Assembly: GCA_964560875.1 (NCBI GenBank)
Contig: CAZLMW010000082.1
Location: forward strand, 1-36,289
Direction: 5' to 3'
DNA from: CAZLMW01 sp964560875
Lineage (GTDB): Bacteria; Myxococcota_A; UBA9042
DNA: 36,289 nt
Positions 22,550 to 32,900 of the stretch are shown here, piece by piece. The position numbers and the translations under genes were made by a program. Under the pieces are notes generated by a model. It ran no database searches. It saw nothing but the letters and a program-made list of their open reading frames with translations, and was not told the origin of the DNA. How positions within the stretch are numbered: position 1 is the first letter of the stretch; every line of letters starts with the position of its first letter.

Positions 22550-25500
22550 TCAGAACGTGATCTTCAGGTACCCGTTGGCACCGCTGCCGCCGTTCGGATT
22601 GCCACCGCCGGGCCCACCGCCGGAGTAGCTCGCGGACACCTTCGACGCGCAGCTACCACCGCCGCCGCCGCCGCCGCCGGTATCGTATCCACCGGCGTTA
22701 CCGCCGCCAGCGTTGCCGGACTTGTACCCGGACCCGCCACCACCGCCGCCGCCGCCATCGGTACCGCCGAGGTTCGAAGCGCTGGCGCCATTTGCGAATC
22801 CACGAGACGCGCTCGCGCAGCCGGCGCCGCCGTCACGGCCGTTTCGATGCCCGCGGTTACCACCGCCGCCAGCACCACCGCCGCCGCCCGCGACGATGAG
22901 GTAGTTACCAGCGTTAGCGCTCGACGCCGTGAAGATGCCGGACAAGCCGCCACCACCGCCGCCGCCGCCCGAACAGCCCTGGTGCCCGGCGTTGCCGCCC
23001 CGACCGCCGCCGAGGTGACCGCCGTTACCGCCAGCGGCGTTGCCACCGCAGCCGGCGCCGCCCTTTCCGCCATATCCGACTCGGATGTAGTAGGTCTTGC
23101 CGGGCGTGACGCCGAGCCCGCTCTTGGTCGTCACCACGCCGCCCTTGCCGCCGTAGCCACCGCGTCCACTATCGCGACCGCCTGCGCCACCGCCACCGGC
23201 AGCGACCGTCACGTTGATCTTGGACACACCGATCGGCGCGACCCACTTCTGGACGCTCGTCGACGGGCTGAACGTGATGGATTTGGGCAGCCAGCAGCTC
23301 AGTCCGTTGCCGTTGTAGCCGGATTTGCACTTGCACGTGCGACTGCCGGTCGTGTTCGTGCACGTCGCGAACTTGTGGCACCCACCGTTGCTCTTCAGGC
23401 ACTCGTTGACGTCCGAGCACACGACGCCGTTGCCCGTGTAGCCCGTCTTGCAGGTGCAGGTGCGCGACCCGATGGTGTTCTTGCACGTCGCGACCTTGCT
23501 GCAACCGCCGTTGTTCTTCGCGCATTCGTTAACATCGCTGCAGCTGAATCCGTTGCCAGCGAAGCCGCTCTTGCACGAGCAGGTGCGTGAACCCGGGATG
23601 TTCTTGCAGATCCCATACTTGTGACAGCCGCCGTTGTTCTTGGCGCACTCGTTGACGTCCTTGCAGACGAAACCGTCGCCGATGAACCCGGTGTTGCACT
23701 TGCAGCTGACCGATGAAGCGCCCGGGATGCACTTGCCGTTGGTCGAACACTTCTGCGGCCCGACCTGGCACTTGCCTTTCGAACACCGCTCGCCGCGCGT
23801 GCAGTTATTGCCGTCGTTGCAGGGCGCCGTGTTAAAGGCGTGCACGCAGCCGGTCTTGGCGTTGCAACTATCGTTCGTGCACAGGTTGCCGTCGTTGCAG
23901 TTGACCTTCTTGCCGACGACGCACTTACCAGCGCTGCAGACATCCCCGATCGTGCAGACCGAACCGTCGGTGCATGGCAGGACGTTGTTGACCTTCACGC
24001 ATCCCTTGCCGGCGTCGCAGAGATCAGTGGTGCAGGCGTTGCCGTCGTTGCATTTGCGGGGCGCGCCTGGCTGGCACTTCTTGTTGGCGCACGTGTCGGT
24101 GACCGTGCAAGCATTGCCATCTGTGCAACCAGCTTTGTTCGCGACGTGGACGCAGCCGGTTTTCGCGTTGCAGCTGTCATTGGTACAGACGTTTCCGTCG
24201 TTGCACGCCTGCTTGGCACCCGCCTTGCACACAGTCTTGTCGCACCGGTCGCCAACCGTACACACCGAACCGTCATTGCACGGCGAGGTGTTGGGCACCT
24301 TGCTGCAACCCTTGGTCGGATGACACGACTCGGTCGTGCAGAGGTTGCCGTCGTCACACTTGCTGGGCGCAGCCGGTGTGCAGATCCCCGCTTTGCAGCG
24401 GTCGCCGGTTGTACACTTGTTGTTGTCGCTGCAGACGGCGGCGTTGTTGGTGTGAACACAGCCCTTCTTCGCGTCGCAAGTGTCATCCGTGCACGGGTTG
24501 CCGTCGTTGCACACGACCTTGCCGACGCCGAGGCACTTGCCGCTCTTGCAACGGTCTCCCGTCGAACACTGGTTGCCGTCGTCGCACGGGAGCACGTTCG
24601 CCGGGTTGCGGCAGCCCGCTTTGTGGATCTTGGTCGCGACGGGCTCGCAGATATCCGTCGTGCAGAGGTTGCCGTCGCCACACGCCGCGGGCGCGCCAGG
24701 TGCGCACTTTCCATCTTTGCAGCGGTCTTTGACGGTGCACGCGTTGTTGTCGGTACACGGGATCGCGTTGTGCTTGTTCAGGCATCCGGCCTTGGGATCG
24801 CAGAAATCGGTCGTGCACAGGTTTTCGTCGTTGCAGTTGACCTTGGTCTTGCCCTTGCAGGCCGATCCGGCGCACACGTCATCGCTCGTACACTTGTTGT
24901 TGTCGTCGCACGGCAGCTTGTTTGGCGACTGAACGCAGCCCTTCTTAGCGTCGCATCGATCCGTCGTACAGGGGTTGCCGTCATCACAGACGCGATGTTT
25001 GCCCGGCACACAAACGGCCCCGGCGCAGGCGTCGTTCAGTGTGCACACGTTGTTGTCCGTGCACGCGTCGGTGTTGTCCGTGTGCGTGCATCCCTTGGCA
25101 AGATCGCACCCGTCGTTGGTGCACACGTTCTCATCGTCACACTTCAGCGTGCCCGAGCCAGCGCATTTGCCGCCGCTGCAGATGTCACCGGTGGTGCAGG
25201 CGTTATTGTCGTCGCACGGCAGCTTGTTGGCCTTTGTCGTACAACCCGTCTTCGCGTCACAGCCATCGTTGGTGCAGAGGTTGCCGTCGTTGCAGACCTT
25301 CGCGGGGCCCGGATTGCACACCCCGCCGGTGCACACGTCCTTGGTCGAGCACGCGTTGCCGTCGTCGCAGACATCTTCGTTGTTCGTTGCGGTACAGCCC
25401 GTCGCCGCGTCGCACGCGTCATCCGTGCACGGGTTGGCGTCGTCGCAGGGAACCGCCTTGCCGGCGCATTGGCCCTTCGCGCACGTGTCGCCGCTGGTGC

Positions 25501-26794
25501 ACTTGTTGTTGTCATCGCACGGAACCTGGCTGGCCGATGCCTGGCAGCCCTTCTTCGGGTCGCACGAGTCATCGGTGCACGGGTTGTTGTCGTTGCACTC
25601 GGTCGCAGGGCCGGGCAGGCACTTGCCGTCCTTGCACGTGTCGCTGTGAAAACAGACATCGCCATCGTCGCAGGCGGCGGTGTTGTTCGTTGCGGTACAG
25701 CCGGTCTTGGGGTCGCAGCCATCGTCGGTGCACACGTCATCGTCGTCGCACGTGACCTTGGAGCCGCCACACTTCGCTGCCTTGCAGGCGTCCTTTTCGG
25801 TGCACGCGTCACCGTCATCGCACGGGGCATCCGCCGCGGCGTGTTGGCACTTGCCCGACACGCACGAATCGAACGTGCAGGAGTTGTTGTCGTCGCACAT
25901 CCCTTTCGCCGCGTTGTCCACGGCGCCGTCGCAGTCCTGGTCGATGCCGTCGCACGTCTCGGTCGCCGGGTCGGGCGCATCACACGCGCCGAGGCCCTTG
26001 TCGCCGCACACCCGCTCACCTTTGCAGACGCCCGCGGGGCCGGGTTTTTCGCAGGTTGTCGCCAGCTTCTTCTTCACAGCACGCGCGCTGCAGGCACACA
26101 CAGCAGCGTCCTTGAGCACGCACTGCTTGGCGGTCGATCCCGACGCTCCTTTCGAGTCCACGCAGGCGTACTTGGCTGGACAGTCTTTGTCGGCCTTGCA
26201 CGCCCAGCCGCAGAACCGCGACTTGTTGGCATCGCCGACGTCGGATCCGTGGGTCACACAAAGCGATCCGCCGGCGGACAGGGCGTTGTTGCAGTCGGCG
26301 TCGGTCTTGCACGGGTCACAGAGCCGCACGTGCTCGGGCACGCACATCGAAATCACGTCGCCGCCGCCCTGGTTGACCGACTTGCACGCGAACCCGAGCG
26401 GGCAGTCTTCCACACAGGTCTTGCTGCAGATCTTGCCGTCGGCACCTTCGACGCAGAGCTGCGAATCGCAGTCGTCGTTGGCCTCGCATGGACAGCCGAA
26501 TCCGCCCGCGACCGAACAAACGCCAGCGTCCGGTTCACCTGCATCGTCGCCCGCGTCTTCTTCCTGGCCGATGTCATCGGCACCCACATCGGGGCTGCCC
26601 GTGTCCTCGGGACCGGTGTCAGCGAGGCCGTCCGCCGTGCCGGTGTTCGCATCCGTCGCCGCGTCGACGGTGGACGCGATGTCTTCAGTTCCGACGTCGT
26701 CACCGCAGCCGGACGAGGCGAAGCCGATTAAGAATGCCGCCGCTAGCACAGCCTGCGGCAACAAAAGACGGTTGCGGCCGATCACAATTTGCAT
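22550..26794 (-). CDS. Giant Cys-rich lipoprotein with EGF-like repeats and C-terminal glycine-rich domain
   Basis: A 1414-residue surface lipoprotein. The signal ends SSGC near residue 30 and is followed by an Asp/Thr/Gly linker. A Cys-rich region with a MopE-like metal-binding motif (TCDGIDQDCDGAVDN, near residue 280) precedes residues about 298-1018. These hold 28 Cys-rich units that alternate between two types: CNDGNLCTNDSCDAKTGC and CDDGN-x-CT-x-GD-x-C-x-x-GKC. Four EGF-like domains follow (about 1020-1168), with DVNEC openings and NNGGC as in calcium-binding EGF. The last 240 residues are a glycine-rich domain with long Gly runs ending in NGYLKITF, resembling the glycine-rich domain of ALK/LTK receptors. 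ATG 26794 has GGGAGGG upstream. It is divergent to the NHL giant. It is likely an adhesin or matrix protein; no enzyme domain is seen. Confidence 0.88.
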   Translation of the reverse strand: MQIVIGRNRLLLPQAVLAAAFLIGFASSGCGDDVGTEDIASTVDAATDANTGTADGLADTGPEDTGSPDVGADDIGQEEDAGDDAGEPDAGVCSVAGGFGCPCEANDDCDSQLCVEGADGKICSKTCVEDCPLGFACKSVNQGGGDVISMCVPEHVRLCDPCKTDADCNNALSAGGSLCVTHGSDVGDANKSRFCGWACKADKDCPAKYACVDSKGASGSTAKQCVLKDAAVCACSARAVKKKLATTCEKPGPAGVCKGERVCGDKGLGACDAPDPATETCDGIDQDCDGAVDNAAKGMCDDNNSCTFDSCVSGKCQHAAADAPCDDGDACTEKDACKAAKCGGSKVTCDDDDVCTDDGCDPKTGCTATNNTAACDDGDVCFHSDTCKDGKCLPGPATECNDNNPCTDDSCDPKKGCQASASQVPCDDNNKCTSGDTCAKGQCAGKAVPCDDANPCTDDACDAATGCTATNNEDVCDDGNACSTKDVCTGGVCNPGPAKVCNDGNLCTNDGCDAKTGCTTKANKLPCDDNNACTTGDICSGGKCAGSGTLKCDDENVCTNDGCDLAKGCTHTDNTDACTDNNVCTLNDACAGAVCVPGKHRVCDDGNPCTTDRCDAKKGCVQSPNKLPCDDNNKCTSDDVCAGSACKGKTKVNCNDENLCTTDFCDPKAGCLNKHNAIPCTDNNACTVKDRCKDGKCAPGAPAACGDGNLCTTDICEPVATKIHKAGCRNPANVLPCDDGNQCSTGDRCKSGKCLGVGKVVCNDGNPCTDDTCDAKKGCVHTNNAAVCSDNNKCTTGDRCKAGICTPAAPSKCDDGNLCTTESCHPTKGCSKVPNTSPCNDGSVCTVGDRCDKTVCKAGAKQACNDGNVCTNDSCNAKTGCVHVANKAGCTDGNACTVTDTCANKKCQPGAPRKCNDGNACTTDLCDAGKGCVKVNNVLPCTDGSVCTIGDVCSAGKCVVGKKVNCNDGNLCTNDSCNAKTGCVHAFNTAPCNDGNNCTRGERCSKGKCQVGPQKCSTNGKCIPGASSVSCKCNTGFIGDGFVCKDVNECAKNNGGCHKYGICKNIPGSRTCSCKSGFAGNGFSCSDVNECAKNNGGCSKVATCKNTIGSRTCTCKTGYTGNGVVCSDVNECLKSNGGCHKFATCTNTTGSRTCKCKSGYNGNGLSCWLPKSITFSPSTSVQKWVAPIGVSKINVTVAAGGGGAGGRDSGRGGYGGKGGVVTTKSGLGVTPGKTYYIRVGYGGKGGAGCGGNAAGGNGGHLGGGRGGNAGHQGCSGGGGGGGGLSGIFTASSANAGNYLIVAGGGGGAGGGGNRGHRNGRDGGAGCASASRGFANGASASNLGGTDGGGGGGGGSGYKSGNAGGGNAGGYDTGGGGGGGGSCASKVSASYSGGGPGGGNPNGGSGANGYLKITF

Positions 26795-26905
26795 GGAATG
26801 ACCCTCCCCATGGTCGCTCGTTCGCACAGACTATCGAATCTCGCAAAGAGCGAGGAATTTATCGCGGAACAAGGCATGGGCGGGCGCGGCGCAGAACACG
26901 TCGAC

Positions 26906-26936
26906 TTGGCCAACATCGCCGCAATTCCGCTATGCT
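26906..26936 (+). promoter_or_regulatory. Possible promoter of the NHL giant gene
   Basis: TTGGCC (26906-26911) and TATGCT (26931-26936) are 19 bp apart, and the ATG lies 30 bp downstream. The spacing is long for sigma-70. The 172-bp divergent region between the two giant genes must hold promoters for both. Confidence 0.3.
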
Positions 26937-26966
26937 CTGCGCCCCTTTCCCGAATCGGAGGACGCC

Positions 26967-29900
26967 ATGATGCGTCACGCGCTCGTACTCTCCGCGTTTT
27001 GTTTCGTTGTTTCAGGCTGTTCGGACGAAACTCCCGTCGAAGGACCCAAGCTCACTGCGGACACTGCAGGCCAAGCCGACGCCGGCAAGACCGACAGCGG
27101 CAGGGCGACAGATACGGGCGGGACGACGACGAAAGACGCCGGCTCGACGACTTCGAATGACGTAGGCCCGACGACCAACGACAGTGGCCCGACAGCAACG
27201 GACACGGGGGCGACGACTCCCGACTCCGGCGCGACAACGGACACAGGCTCGACGGCGACCGACTCCGGCACAGCGACGCCGGACACCGCCACCGGCGACG
27301 ACGTAACCACGGCTGGCGATACCAGCGGAACCGTCGACGCGGACGAGACGGCCGATGCTGGGGAGGAAGCGGACACGTCTAAAGCGACGGACACCAGTTC
27401 GACTGCAGACGCCGGCGTCGCGGCGGACACAGGTACCGCTGCGTGCACCAAGGCGACCGACTGCAGCGACAACAACCCATGCACGTTCGACACGTGCCAA
27501 AAGGGCGCCTGCGTGCACACCAACAACACGGCCAACTGCGACGATGGCAACCCCTGCACCACCGGCGACGCGTGTGCTGACGGCACGTGCAAAGGCGGCA
27601 AGGCCAAGGACTGCGACGACGGCGACAAGTGCACCGACGACTCGTGCAACAAGACGTCGGGCGACTGCGAACACGACGGGATCATCGGCTGTGCCGGGTA
27701 CTGCAAAGACGACAAGAGCTGCGACGACGGCAACGCATGCACAACCGACGCCTGCACCAACGGCAAGTGCACCATGACGCCCAAGACAGGGGCTTGCGAC
27801 GACGGCAAGGCGTGCACCATCGGCTCGGCGTGTAAGAACGGAGCGTGCGCGACCGCAGATGTCGTTGTGAGCACCCTTGCCGGCACCAACGCGTGGGGCT
27901 TCAAGGACGACGTGGGCGCCAAGGTCAAGATGAACCGCCCAGCCGGCATGATTTGGTACAGCGACAACCTGCTCTTCGCCGACATGTACAACCACAGCAT
28001 CCGCAAGGCGCTCGTGAAATCGGGCACGGTCGGGCTGATGGCGGGCGTTGGCGGCAAGCCGGGCTACGTGGACGGACCGCAGAAGACGGCCCGCTTCAAC
28101 TACCCAGCCGACGTCGCGATCGACGGCAAGAACATCGTCTACGTCGCCGACCGCAGCAACCACCGGATCCGCGCGATCAACAAGGTGAAAGTCGGCCACG
28201 TCTCCACCTTCGCGGGAATCGGCGCCGGATTCACCAACGGACCCGCCGACAAGGCGCGCTTCAACAACCCGTACGGCCTCGCGTCGACCAAGGCGGGCGT
28301 TCTCTACGTCGCCGACTGCAGCAACAACCGCGTCCGACTCATCAAGGACGGCATCGTCAGCACATTTGCGGGCGGCAGCGCCGGCTTCAAGGACGGCACC
28401 GGCATCAACGCCAACTTCCGCTGCCCGGTCTCCATCGCGCTGGATGGCGAAGGCACGCTCTTCGTCGCGGACCATTCCAACCACGCGCTGCGCCGCATCT
28501 CGCCCAACGCGGTCGTCACGACACTCGCAGGCACCGGCAAGGTCGGCAGCCTCGACGGCAACGCCAAGACCGCACAGCTCAACTACCCATGGGGCATCGA
28601 TCTCGACGCTTCGGGGCGCCTGTTCTTCGCAGACCGCAGCAACCACAAGGTGAGAATGCTCGTAGGCGGCGTCGTTTCGACAATCGCCGGCACCGGTTCG
28701 GCTGGAAACACCGAAGGATCCGCCTTGGACGCGCGCTTCAACGGACCGTTGGGAGTGGTGGTCGATCCGCAGGGCCGCGTCTGGGTTTCCGACCACTGGA
28801 ACCACCGCATCCGTCTGGCCTGGCGCAACAAGGGCGGCTGCGAGATCGGCGGCACCTGCTACGCGGCGGCCACCGTGGCAAAAAACGGCTGCGCGACCTG
28901 CGACGCCGCCAAGTCCGCCAAGGCGTGGACCAACACCAAAGCGAGCTCTCCCTGCACCGACGGCAAGGGCTGCAGCGCGGGCGACGGCTGCGACGGCAGC
29001 GGCACCTGCTCGGCCAAACCGAAGAACTGCGACGACAAAGACGCGTGCACAATCGACAGCTGCGACGCGGACACGGGAGCCTGCATCCACAAGAGCAAGC
29101 CGGGCTGCTCGGGCAAATGCCTCAATGACGCCGACTGCAAGTCCGACGGTCCGTGCGCCCTGCCCGGCAAGTGTCTCGGCGGCAAGTGCGCGACCGGCGG
29201 TGCCATCGGGGTCACCACGCTCGTCGGCATCGGCGCAGGCTTCAAGGACGGCGCGTCCAATGTGGCCCGCTTGCGCGATCCGCGCGGCATCGAAGTCGAC
29301 AGCAAGGGCGTCACCTGGATCGCCGACTTCCGCAACCACCGGCTCCGCACCTGGGACGGCAAAACGCTCAAGACGGTCGCCGGCAACGGCGTGGCCGGAT
29401 TCAAAGACGGCACGGCAACGCTGGGCCAGCTCTACTACCCGGCCGACGTCGCCATCGGGAAGGCCGGCGTGTACGTCGCCGACACGCACACGCAGCGCAT
29501 TCGCCTGCTCAGCGGCGGCAAACTCAGCACTGTCGCCGGTCTGTACGGCGGGTTCGCCGACGGCAAGGGTGCAACCGCCCGCTTCAACCAGCCCTACGGC
29601 ATCGTCGCGACCGGTGGTGGCACGCTATTCGTCGCCGACCGCTACAACCACCGCATCCGACGCGTGACGCTCGACGGCAACGTCACGACGGTCGCCGGCA
29701 GCGGCAAGGCCGGGCACAACAACGGCAAGGCCAGCGACGCCCAATTCCGCGAGCCGATAGGCATCGACGCCGACGCACAAGGCAACCTCTTCGTCGCGGA
29801 TCACCGCAACCACCGCATCCGCCGCGTCACGCAGGCCGGTGTTGTGACCGATGTGGCCGGCTCGGGCACCCCGGGGCACGTCGACGGCGATCCCGCCAAG

Positions 29901-32900
29901 GCCCGTCTGCACTATCCGAGCGCGGTCGTCTTTGGCCCCGCCGGCACGCTCTTCGTCGCCGACACGTCCAACCACCGCATCCGCACCATCGTCGGCGGCA
30001 AGATCGGCACCTACGCGGGAACAGGAATCTCGGGCCATGTCAACGGCTCCGCGGTCACGGCGCGCTTCAGCAACCCAACCGGTCTCGCGATCGATGGGTA
30101 CGGCAACCTCGTGGTCGCCGACTATTCCAACAATCGGATCCGCCAGATCCGCAGCGCGATCGGCGCGTGTTTCATCGGCGGCAGATGCTGGTCAGCGGGC
30201 GTCACAAAACCAGGCGATGCGTGCGCGAGCTGTGCCGGCGGCGCCGCCAAGTGGACGGCCACAGGAGACGGGCAGCCGTGCGATGACGGCGCGCTCTGCA
30301 CCACAGCCGATACCTGCAAGAAGGCCGGCGGCAAGGTCCAATGCAGCGGCAAGAAGACCGCGTGTGACGACAAAGACAAGTGCACCACCGACGCCTGCGA
30401 CACGGGCACCGGCCTCTGCGCGTACAAGCCGATCGTCGGCTGCGGCGGCAACTGCGCGGCCGACAAGGACTGTGACGACGGCAACCCGTGCACGGTCGGA
30501 CACAGCTGCCAGGCCGGCAAGTGCAAGGACACCAGCGGCGCGGTCGTGATTTCAACAACCGCCGGTAGCGGCAAGGCCGGCTACAAGGACGGCAAGGGCA
30601 CCGCGGCCGTGTTCCGCAACGTCATGGGCATCGCGTTCGGCGCAACCGGCACCGTCTGGATCGCCGACAGCGGCAACCACCGCATCCGCAAGATGGCTGC
30701 CGACGGGACCGTCACATCGGTCACCGGCATCGGGAAGGCTTCGTTCGCCGACGGCCCCGCAAGCAAGGCTGCCTTCCACTGGCCTGCCGATCTCGCCGCC
30801 GCCCCCGACGGCTCGGTCTGGGTCGCGGACCGCAGCAACAGCCGCATTCGACGCGTCGCCAAGGACGGGTCCGTTACCACGATTGCGGGCCAGAGCGGCG
30901 GTTTCGCCAACGGCAAGGGCAGCACCGCCCGCTTCAACAACCCGTATGGCATCGACATTACCAAGGGCGGCGTCGCCGTGGTCGCCGATCACTACAACAA
31001 CCGCGTCCGGCGCATCACCGCTGACGGCACCGTGTCCACGCTCGCGGGCGGCAAATACGACTTCAAGGACGGCAAGGGCGCGAGCGCGGCTTTCCGACGT
31101 CCGCTGGGCATCGCGCTCGACGGCGAGGGCAACGCCTTCGTGGCCGACCACCTCAACCATGCGATTCGCCGAGTCGCTCCGGACGGAACCGTCACGACCG
31201 TCGCCGGGACCGGCAAGCCCGGCTACCTCGACGGACCCGGCAAGAACGCGCGAATGCACTACCCGTGGGGCGTCGCGACCGATTCGGGCGGACGCGTCTA
31301 CTTCGTCGACCGCAACAACCACCGCGTCCGACGCATCGACCGCTCCGGTAACGTCTCGGCGCTCATCGGCTCCATCGCCGGCTACGTGGAAGGCACGGCA
31401 GCGACCGCCCGCATCAGCGGCCCCACCGGCATCGCGGTCGACGCCAGGGGGCGCGTACTTATCAGCGACTACAACAACCACCGCTTGCGTTGGATCACCG
31501 ACGGGCGCAAGGCGTGCAACATCGACGGCGGCTGCTACAGCGACGGCTCGGCCAACAACTTCAACGGCTGCCAGGTATGCAACGGCGCCAAGGCTCCCAA
31601 GGCCTGGACCGAGGTCCCGGACGGCACCGCATGCGGCGATGGCAACCCGTGCACCGTCAAAGGCAGCTGCGCGGTCGGCGTCTGCAACGGCACCGCGGTC
31701 AAATGTGACGACGGCGACAAGTGCACCAAGGACGCCTGCGGCGGCGCCGGGGTCTGCACGTTCACCAAGATCATCGGCTGCAACGGTTACTGCGAGAAGA
31801 CCTCCGACTGCGACGACGGCAACGCCTGCACCAACGGTCACGCCTGCGTGGGCAACACGTGTCAACCCGCGGCGCTCTCGATGACCTCATGGGTGGCCGG
31901 CACGGGCAACGCGAGCTGGGCCGACGGCGCGGCTGCGAAGGCCAAGTTCCACTACCCCTATGACGTCGCGTTCGACGGCAAGGGCACCACGTACATCGCC
32001 GACCAGACCAACCACCGCGTCCGCAAGCTCGCTTCGGGCGCCGTCACGACGCTCGCCGGCAGCGGCAAGCCCGGGCTCAAGGACGGCAAAGCAACCGCCG
32101 CGGGCTTCTACAACCCGCAGGGCATCAACGTCGCCGCAGATGGCGTCGTTTGGGTCGCGGATACATCCAACCACGCGCTGCGCACCGTCGCTTCGGATGG
32201 CACGGTGACCACCGTCGCCGGAACCGGAGCCGGCGGCTTTTTGGACGGCGACGCGGACAAAGCCCGACTCAACGCGCCGACTTCGCTGGTTTTCGCCAAG
32301 GACGGCTCGCTCTTCTGGACCGACTACGGCAACCACCGCGTGCGCAAGCTCGCCAAGGTCAAGGGCAAGTGGATCGCATCGACGTTCGCGGGCAGCAGCG
32401 CAGGCACCGTCGACGGCAAGGGCACCAAGGCCCGCTTCCGCAACCCATCCGCGCTCGCCATCGGGCCCAAGGGCGCGATCTACGTGGTCGAGTACTACGG
32501 CCACGCGCTGCGCAAGGTCGCGACCGACGGCACCGTGACGACCCTCATCGGCGGCAAAGGCCCCGGCGCCTTCGACGGTCCGCTCGCCAAGGCGTCGCTA
32601 CAGTATCCACGCGGCGTGGCTGTAGACGCAGCCGGCACCATCTTCGTCAGCGACCGCTACAACCACCGCATTCGGCGCATCAAGGGCGGCACGGTCGACA
32701 CGTACGCGGGCGGCGCGTACGGATACCTCGACGGCGGCGACTCCATCAGCCGATTCCGCTACCCCAACGGCATCAAGGTCGACGCAACAGGCACACTCTG
32801 GGTCGCCGACGGCCACAACCACCGAATCCGCAAAGTTGCCCCGAGCGCCGGCGCATGCATGGTGAAAGGCATGTGCTACGCGGCGGGGATCAACGGATGC

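Noticed and set aside
23840..26731. Very long open frame on the plus strand opposite the EGF/Gly-rich giant
   Set aside because: It is the antisense of a periodic Cys-rich coding sequence. Its Val/Ala/Arg-rich monotony mirrors the repeat, and the minus-strand frame has a signal peptide, ribosome site and recognised domains.
23169..26731. CRISPR-like regular spacing of repeats in the giant gene
   Set aside because: The periodicity follows codons of a Cys-rich protein array, and the units vary at synonymous and variable residues. There are no constant direct repeats with unique spacers.
27012..29489. Long open frame on the minus strand opposite the NHL giant
   Set aside because: It is antisense to NHL and Cys-rich repeats. 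It shows biased composition without any domain, and the plus strand is clearly coding.
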